A DNA stretch of 64,000 bases, taken from the NCBI GenBank assembly GCA_019918135.1, contig WBZZ01001116.1, forward strand, positions 21,001 to 85,000, given 5' to 3'. Origin of the DNA: Paulinella micropora (lineage: Eukaryota > Cercozoa > Imbricatea > Euglyphida > Paulinellidae). Each line of letters starts with the position of its first letter. Position 1 is the first letter of the stretch. The notes under the pieces were generated by a model. The model was not told the origin of the DNA, ran no database searches, and saw nothing but the letters and a program-made list of their open reading frames with translations. This document shows positions 58,156-64,000 of the stretch, piece by piece. A program made the translations under genes and the position numbers.

Positions 58156-58500
58156 TTGCAGAACATAATAAAATGATATTAAAACATGTTTTTATTAATA
58201 GTCAACCACTTAGACTTCACCTCCGGAGGTGGACAGAAACCGGTCTGACACCTAATTTTTCCACTTTTTTTTCATGCCTGCGACGACAAGACTATGCTGG
58301 AAACAAGCGACAAAAATGCACAGCTTGGTTTTTTTGCTTTGTTTTATTTGTTTTTAGTATTTTCCTACATTATGAGCTGCTTTTACTTCAAAAAATCCCT
58401 GCCGCCGCTGTGATAGGGGATTCACGTGGGTAGTGGAAGGGGGAGGGGGGGGGGGTGGTTGTGTGATGTGAAGGTTGCAGTATTTCCTTGATTAGAATGT
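58065..58500. other. Presumed virus/host boundary region
   Basis: Base composition drops sharply to AT-rich at about 58070. The LRR reading frame continues only about 28 codons. A possible poly(A) signal (aataaaa) lies near 58168, and another (tttattt, minus strand) near 58340 would serve the split gene on the other side. A G-rich tract occupies 58440-58455. No direct repeat or terminal motif marks the edge exactly. Confidence 0.5.
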
Positions 58501-58509
58501 ATTTCAAGG

Positions 58510-61500
58510 CTACATTAATGGGTCGTTGTCGTCAGAGCTATCAGAGCTACCGACATCTGCTGGCCACTCACACAATTGGCATTTGTCTCCACCTTCAGCG
58601 TTATGGATCTTACAGGAAGGGCAATCCCACGGATTGGGGCCTGGCTGATTTGCGCCTTGCACCTGACTGTTCCTGCGTTGAGATTGCATCGCCCGCTTGG
58701 AATCAGCTGAATTTCGCGCACGCTTGCGTCCGCGTTGACCTGCTGCTCGACGCGCGCGGCGACGTCCGCGCTGACGGCTTGGTTGGCGTCCTCGTGGCGG
58801 CACAGTTGAGTCTGAGACACCTACAGTAAATAATAACGAAATGCGACCAGTGTTGCAGATATAGCATACACTAGTACCGTTTTCTTCTTCCTCTGAGCTA
58901 GAAGAAGAGTTGTCTGTGCTAGTAGTAGAAGAAGAGTTCTCAGATAGCGCGGGTTCAGCACCAGCTAGTTTGGCATCCACTTCTTCTTCTAAGTTGCAGC
59001 GGCAGATTTGAAAATGGTTCCATGCTGAGTCAACAAGCTGCGCCTTTTTAAACTGCTTCCGGTCGGCATCTTGCGTTGCAACACCGTGCATTCTGAGCCA
59101 GTCCTTTAGTTCCTTGACTACCATTTGGCTGGATGCAAACGCTTGCTTGTCTTGAAACGATGTAAGTAAAATGAAAACTTTGCGCCACGGATGCTCAACA
59201 TTTCCAAAAGCCAAGTCCTGCTCCCTCTTTTCTTCCTCAGTAAGCTCCTGTGCACCGCGCCATCGTGGGTGAGCGGGAGCCTTTCCCTCGTTAACAAAAT
59301 ATGTGCGTGGTAAAGAAAGAAGCTCGTCAGGTGTCAAATGGGTAAGAGCGTTTATCTTTTCTTTACGGTTAGGAGGCAACTCCATCCAATTCATCGGCAG
59401 CTCATCAACCAGTCGGAATTCTGCTTTGTATTTTCCACACTTCATATGAGCAGGGCGTCCGGGCAAACCACCGTCGAAGTAGTCGCCATCAATTTCGATT
59501 CTTGTCAGGTTTCCAGCCGCCAACATCTCCTCCACATGCGCAGTCTCGTCCGGCTCTAGGTACTTGCTCAAAGATCGAATATCCTTTTTCAAACGTGGGT
59601 TGACGAAGTATCCCACAGGAAGCTTGCGAGGCATATCAGCCGCTGCAATACATCCAACGCCCCGGTATTGCAATATATACAACACATGCACGTGAGGTGG
59701 GGGGGGGGGGGAGGGAAGGGAATAATATAATACAATACCGGGGCGCTGAATGAACAGTTTCACTGATGCTCCTTGGGGATTATCCTTCTCTCCATGAAAT
59801 TCCTCCTGTGCGTCTCCCATTGTTTTGAAATCCGCAGTCGGTAACTGATCAGGATCCTCGTTCTTGGTGATGCGCCAGGCCAGAGGCCTGTTGTAATTCT
59901 TGAAGCTTTTGTTCATACATGGACTGAAATACGTCATCCAGTCGTAATTACATGCAAGAACAACCAACACAAAGGTCGATCTTTGTTTTTTGAAAGCAAG
60001 GATAAGTTTTAACAAAGCTTGAGCGATATTGGTTGTGAGGAAGGTGCTCTTCCACCCAATATCCATCACTCTGAATGACTGATCATTCCCGTCATGGCCG
60101 TGCCCAGGTGGCTTGCGATGAGATTCTACTTGCCAACGGATACCACGGTCGACAACATTAAGCCCGATAAAGCCTAGCATAGCCCACGCAGTGTTATCAC
60201 CGGCGCCGTCCCACTCCAGGAATAACTTCCAAGCTTGCATAGTGCGAGGATGCCAAAGCTCCCAATGCAAAAGTGATGCAAGCATGGTGATATTACTGTT
60301 CACGCCATGCTCCACTGCGCCTTCCAGGTACGTGAAAATAAAGTTAGTATCGGTAGTGTAACAAGTGTTGATACCGACACACAGGCGAAAGACCATTTTC
60401 CCTTTAAAGTCTTTAGCAGCACGGCGACAAGATGGAATCCGCACAGGCGGCTTCATATCTGCAGATATAACAGTAGCATGGAGATCTTCTTGCGCACCCT
60501 TCTTGCGTTGCATGCTCGCTACACGGCACGTTCTGTGAATTTTGTGATGAAGGCGGCTCTGGCGGCGCCAAGTCTGAGCTGCTGTGTCACTCAGGAAACC
60601 TCGGGCATGCCGAACCGCAAGCCTCGTGCAGATGTCGCATTTGGAAAAGTCTCCCGCTGCAGCACAAAGATGTAGTGAGTAATGATGAATGCTATGCTAT
60701 GCTAACGATTCAAACATCAATCAATTATATGCATATTACCTCGTACAAACTTGACGTTTGAGAAATCCGCTTTCCAAACTTTGTTGATTGTGTTGTCTGT
60801 TGGAGGCTTATCAGGATTCACTCTCTTAGAAGTTCCGTACCGTAGACACACTTCTTTCCAGTTGTCCCGAACATACTTTTGCACTCCGGCGTCCTCAGCC
60901 ATTTCTTGTAGCCTCCATACACCGTCGCTACATATCTCGGGATGACTGTTTGCGATTTTTCACATAGCAAAATTGCAACAAGATCTTCTGTTTCGGGAAT
61001 TGCGGTTGACTTTCTGGCAAAGACCTTCGTGTTGTTGGCAAGAAGCTTGTGTGCTCGAGATAAAACTGCGTCGCTGATGCCGTGGATGCGCTGCCAAGCT
61101 GTTCTGCAGACAGCCTCCGTTAGGTACATATATTGAAACGAACCAATTTTAGTTTGGAAGGATTCAAGCTGAGCAGCTGTCCACGTGTAAAGCTCACTTA
61201 GTGACGATGCTGCGTTCTTCGCTCGCGTGTGTAGCACATCGCGCGTGTCGATGAATGAGTAACACTTCCACTTTTGACAGCAAACAGACTTCACTTCTCT
61301 ATCCAGGTCTGCGAAGGTTATCCCCAACAACTTCTTGAGCGCTTCCTGTCTCTGTAACTTCACGTTTCCTTTGGTGCGGTGTTTCATTTTGTAGGGGCGA
61401 GTGGGATTTTTGCGTGCTCGTTGTACAGGAAGTGGTGACAATTTCATCAGGTCACATAACAGCTCATTTGATTCCATCAGCTCGTTGTAGTTGCCCAGAA

Positions 61501-62818
61501 TACTAGATTCCGCACCAACATATTCGTCGTCGACCAGAGGGGGGAGCCTAGTATCGCTAGGATCGGTAGGTTCACGGTAGCACTTCGAATCATTATCCGA
61601 ATCGCCTTCGTCAACGCTCTAAACAAACCACAATAGCTACCAACTTTCGCAAGCAAGCAAAAGAGAAAGAGAATTACCAAAGATCCAGTAGGAACAAAAA
61701 GTCTCCCACTATTATCTTTGAACTTGACCGGACTACTCTGCGGCTCCTCCCTCTGGTCCACGTCAGTATCGATGTCAGAACCAAGTACCTGTAAATAAAT
61801 CAAATAAGAAGCTACCTAGTGATTGATTTTATTTATTTATTACCTTCGTATTACTAGAGCTTGATTTTTCCAGCACAACTGTAACGCTAGAGCTCGCCCT
61901 TCGCAGAAGAGTATTCTGACTTTCTGCAGCTGAAACAGAAGTAACGCTGTTGAGCAACTTCATTTTCTGCTCTGTTGACATAGATAAAGATCTTGACACC
62001 GGCTGCGAAGTTGCGCATCCATCGGAAGTAACACTACTAACCGTGCTCAAAAGCGCAAGCTTCTCTTCGTGCGTCAATGACACTAACTTCAAAGGAATAG
62101 GATGCTCTTGCTCAGGAACAATGAAACACACATGGCCAATGTCCGTCTCGTACAAAAATACCGGAATTTTAGCGCGTTGCTTGGCAGCTTCTTTCAGCCA
62201 GTGCGGGTATGCATCGCTCGGTAGCGTAGTGATGCTTAAATCCGGATTCGGCGCATAATTGAGCAAAATCTCTTCATCTTTGCCTATTGCAGTGCTCACC
62301 GTGACGATTGGAGTCCCCTTGCTGATCTGGAAAAGAATGCACGTAACAATCATGTATGTATGATGTATACGCATGTATATATGTAATAATGCATGTGCAT
62401 TTGCATGTTTTTTTATTTTATGTATGGCGACTGTCACATTACTAGTTACGCATGTGAATTGTAGCAATTTTCATATATGATGTACTGGTTATTAATTTAC
62501 CTTCACGTTAGGTCGGGGAGTATCGTCAAGCTTCTCAGGACTCGAGTTGAATCCTTTTGATGAAGAATTTATTAGATGCAAAGCATTTCTGCTTGAAGGG
62601 GAAATAAAGTGAATGGGATGCATGCCAGTTTGAAGTAAGTTCCCAATTTTCATAGTAAAATGCTCTGATAAAGCAGTACTACGATCAAGATTCAGAGCAC
62701 GTCCGCCCGCTTCCAGGATCCCAAGCTCGAAGGAAGGAGGAAGGTATATACTGGCAAAAACTCCGTAACCACCATCGCGGTGGGCCACGTAAATCGGCGC
62801 TTTGGCAGCCCTCAGCAT
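58510..62818 (-). CDS. Split gene: SET-like region, DUF7869-type core, RanBP2 zinc finger
   Basis: Predicted exons (minus): 62818-62501, 62326-61844, 61788-61678, 61618-60740, 60656-59739, 59642-58510. All introns start GT and end AG, and phases match at every junction. Exons 1-2 give a SET-like region (PIYVAHRDGGYGVFAS, NALHLINSSSKG, then TPIVTV and KDEEILLNYAPN). The N-H-x-C motif is degenerate, so methyltransferase activity is doubtful. Exons 4-5 carry FSKCDICTRLA and LEWDGAGDNTAWAMLGFIGL with KPPGHGHDGNDQSFR, the signature of the DUF7869 family of transposon-associated proteins. The last exon has an Arg-rich region and a RanBP2-type finger (NPWDCPSCKIHNAEGGDKCQ, LCEWP). One frame break remains in exon 4 near 60.9 kb. 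The boundaries could also join two neighbouring genes. Confidence 0.6.
59643..59738 (-). other. Predicted 96-base intron without stop codons
   Basis: GTATTG...TTGCAG on the minus strand. Its length is a multiple of three and its translation is open but low complexity (SLPSPPPPPHVHVLYI). Removing it joins FIQRP to ADMPRKL cleanly. Confidence 0.65.
62327..62500 (-). other. Predicted intron in the SET-like region
   Basis: 174 bases, donor AAG/GTAAATTA, acceptor TTTTCCAG/ATC on the minus strand. AT-rich with several atgcat steps. It separates the N-terminal and C-terminal SET motifs in phase 0. Confidence 0.7.
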
Positions 62819-62821
62819 GCC

Positions 62822-62865
62822 TAGAGAGAGAGAGAGAGAGGGAGACATTAATGTTTGTGTCTTTG

Positions 62866-62896
<31 letters not shown>

Positions 62897-62985
62897 TTTT
62901 CAGCGACAACAGCGACAACAGCAACAGCAACAGCAGCAACAGCGATAACAGCGACAACAGCAACAGCAACAGCAACAGTAGTTTT
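62822..62985. repeat. Microsatellites (GA/CT and CAACAG types)
   Basis: GA repeats at 62822-62840, CT repeats at 62862-62895 and an imperfect cagcaa/cgacaa trinucleotide tract at 62903-62980. Typical of nuclear eukaryotic DNA. Confidence 0.9.
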
Positions 62986-63222
62986 GTTAGGTGAGTGCAC
63001 CAAACATCATGCCCCCCCCCCCAGCATGAGCACCACCAGCAGAGTAAGGCATGGTTTGTGTGAACAAAATTTTTTCAGGAAGCGAGAGTGGAAGGGGAGC
63101 TAGCCCCAGTCATGATGTTGATGCTGATATTTAGTTTACTTAATAGGAGCAAGTAGTTTTGTTAGGTGAGTGCACCAAACATCATGCAACCCCCCCCCCC
63201 CCCCAGCATGAGCACCACCAGC
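62978..63222. repeat. Direct repeat pair with poly-C core
   Basis: gttttgttaggtgagtgcac, caaacatcatg, a C run and agcatgagcaccaccagca occur at 62980-63041 and again at 63155-63222. Confidence 0.9.
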
Positions 63223-63277
63223 ATGGGACACTCCCTTTACCCTCCTGATAACTCGCGCTAGTTGGCTTGAAATAGGT

Positions 63278-63345
63278 TTAAAAAATGAACTTACATCAAA
63301 TGCGAATTACGCAATCAAAGTAACGAAGTAAGTTCATTCTTTAAT
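63278..63345. repeat. Small inverted repeat
   Basis: Arms aaaaatgaacttac and gtaagttcattctt surround about 35 bases of AT-rich spacer. Confidence 0.6.
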
Positions 63346-63574
63346 GCCATGTGCAGCACAGGGCCACCCCCCCCCCACCCCCGCATTTTCGCACGTCACT
63401 GTCTGACTAGGCCATGGCTTGTGGGAACCAGGAGGAATTGGGAGCTCATATTTGCACTGTAGGTAGCCACAGCATCGATCTTGATGCTGGTGTAATGTTT
63501 TTGGAATTCAGATAAATATTGAAGTTGGGGGAGTGTCCCATGTGTGACCCCCCCCCCCCCACATTTTTTAAGTG
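63346..63574. other. Spacer with C runs
   Basis: C runs at about 63366 and 63549; no gene seen. Confidence 0.5.
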
Positions 63575-63733
63575 TTGACAAAAGTTTGTGCAGAGCTTTC
63601 TCCACAGACCATCTTGTACGTAACAAAAGAAATGGATTCCCGCCTAATCTGGTCTATGTAATAGGCGGGAATGCTGTTACATCTTCTCAAAATACTTTCC
63701 TCGTAATACAAACTCTGCACAAACTTTTGTAAA
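63575..63733. mobile_element. Short terminal-inverted-repeat element (host side)
   Basis: acaaaagtttgtgcagag (63578-63595) and ctctgcacaaacttttgt (63713-63730) are perfect 18-base inverted ends of a ~155-bp element. An inner palindrome (attcccgcctaat / ataggcgggaat) lies at its centre. It has no coding capacity and fits a MITE. Confidence 0.8.
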
Positions 63734-63914
63734 AAATCAAGTCATAGACATAGGTTTATCAAACTGCTCGCTTGTGGCAAATAGATTCAGTTGGGTTGTC
63801 AAATATTAGGAATTAATATGTATGGCTTCAACAAACATTTGACTGTAGCTTATCTTACCGTATCACTTGATTTGTGAGGAGGCAGGGAGGAATTTCAACA
63901 ATCATGGAGGTTGA

Positions 63915-64000
63915 TGTTGACAAAAATTTGTGCAGATTTTTCTACACAGACCGTTTAGTACATAAAAAAATAAATGCATTCCCGCCTATCCTGGTCTACG
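63915..64000. mobile_element. Second copy of the TIR element, cut by the window end
   Basis: ttgacaaaaatttgtgcag, ctacacagaccgtttagtac and cattcccgcctatcctggtc follow the order of 63575-63658. The right end lies beyond the window. Confidence 0.75.

Noticed and set aside
58815-58845. A 27-base GT-AG intron in the last exon of the split gene
   Set aside because: Far shorter than the other introns (55-174 bases), and the frame is open without splicing.
1-64000. CRISPR array
   Set aside because: Repeats here are palindromic elements or tandem units without regular repeat-spacer alternation, and no cas-like gene is seen.
1-64000. tRNA or rRNA genes
   Set aside because: No cloverleaf with a TTCGAAT-type arm or rRNA-like block was recognised by eye; a dedicated tRNA and rRNA search would be needed to be sure.

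Overview
The window reads as a stretch of eukaryotic chromosome carrying a large block of giant-virus-like DNA. From 1 to about 58.1 kb the sequence is GC-rich. It holds intronless genes on both strands and many simple, G/C-homopolymer and palindromic repeats. Its gene set is typical of large DNA viruses of protists: an archaeo-eukaryotic primase, an origin-binding-type superfamily 2 helicase, a degenerate helicase paralog, F-box/LRR proteins, a kelch protein, a Sel1-repeat protein, an HNH-type nuclease, a kinase-like protein, a GT32-like glycosyltransferase, a RING fragment and a nicotinamidase-like relic. From about 58.1 kb to the end the sequence is AT-richer. It carries a split gene with canonical GT-AG introns (SET-like region, DUF7869 transposon-type core, RanBP2 zinc finger), microsatellites and a small terminal-inverted-repeat element. 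I read this part as host DNA. The host species cannot be told from the sequence alone; a giant endogenous viral element or a virus/host recombinant is the simplest reading.

Layout. 1-10.8 kb is a repeat graveyard: alternating dispersed repeats, roughly 200-bp MITE-like elements, poly-G/poly-C palindromes, and shards of lost genes. 10.8-25.4 kb holds an expanded F-box/LRR family (two intact, one frameshifted, three relics), a gene split by an in-frame amber codon, a Sel1-repeat protein and small ORFs, separated by the same repeats. 26.5-43.2 kb is gene-dense: HNH nuclease, two heavily frame-broken genes, nicotinamidase relic, several unknown proteins, glycosyltransferase, kinase-like protein and a two-helix membrane protein behind a TATA box. 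43.3-52.2 kb is the replication block: chimeric relics of a primase-helicase locus, a roughly 201-bp tandem repeat, the helicase, the primase, and divergently the degenerate helicase paralog. 52.4-58.1 kb carries a coiled-coil protein, a kelch protein, an unknown protein and a large LRR protein whose 3' end runs into AT-rich DNA at the presumed boundary.

How it fits together. Primase and helicase appear to have been one reading frame, broken by a one-base slip in a run of seven C (plus strand), so they probably formed one priming/unwinding protein. F-box/LRR, kelch, RING and Sel1 proteins suggest manipulation of host ubiquitin and scaffolding pathways. Many otherwise convincing genes carry one to three frameshifts. 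That fits decay of an integrated virus, but uncorrected homopolymer indels in a long-read assembly would look the same, and the sequence alone cannot separate the two.
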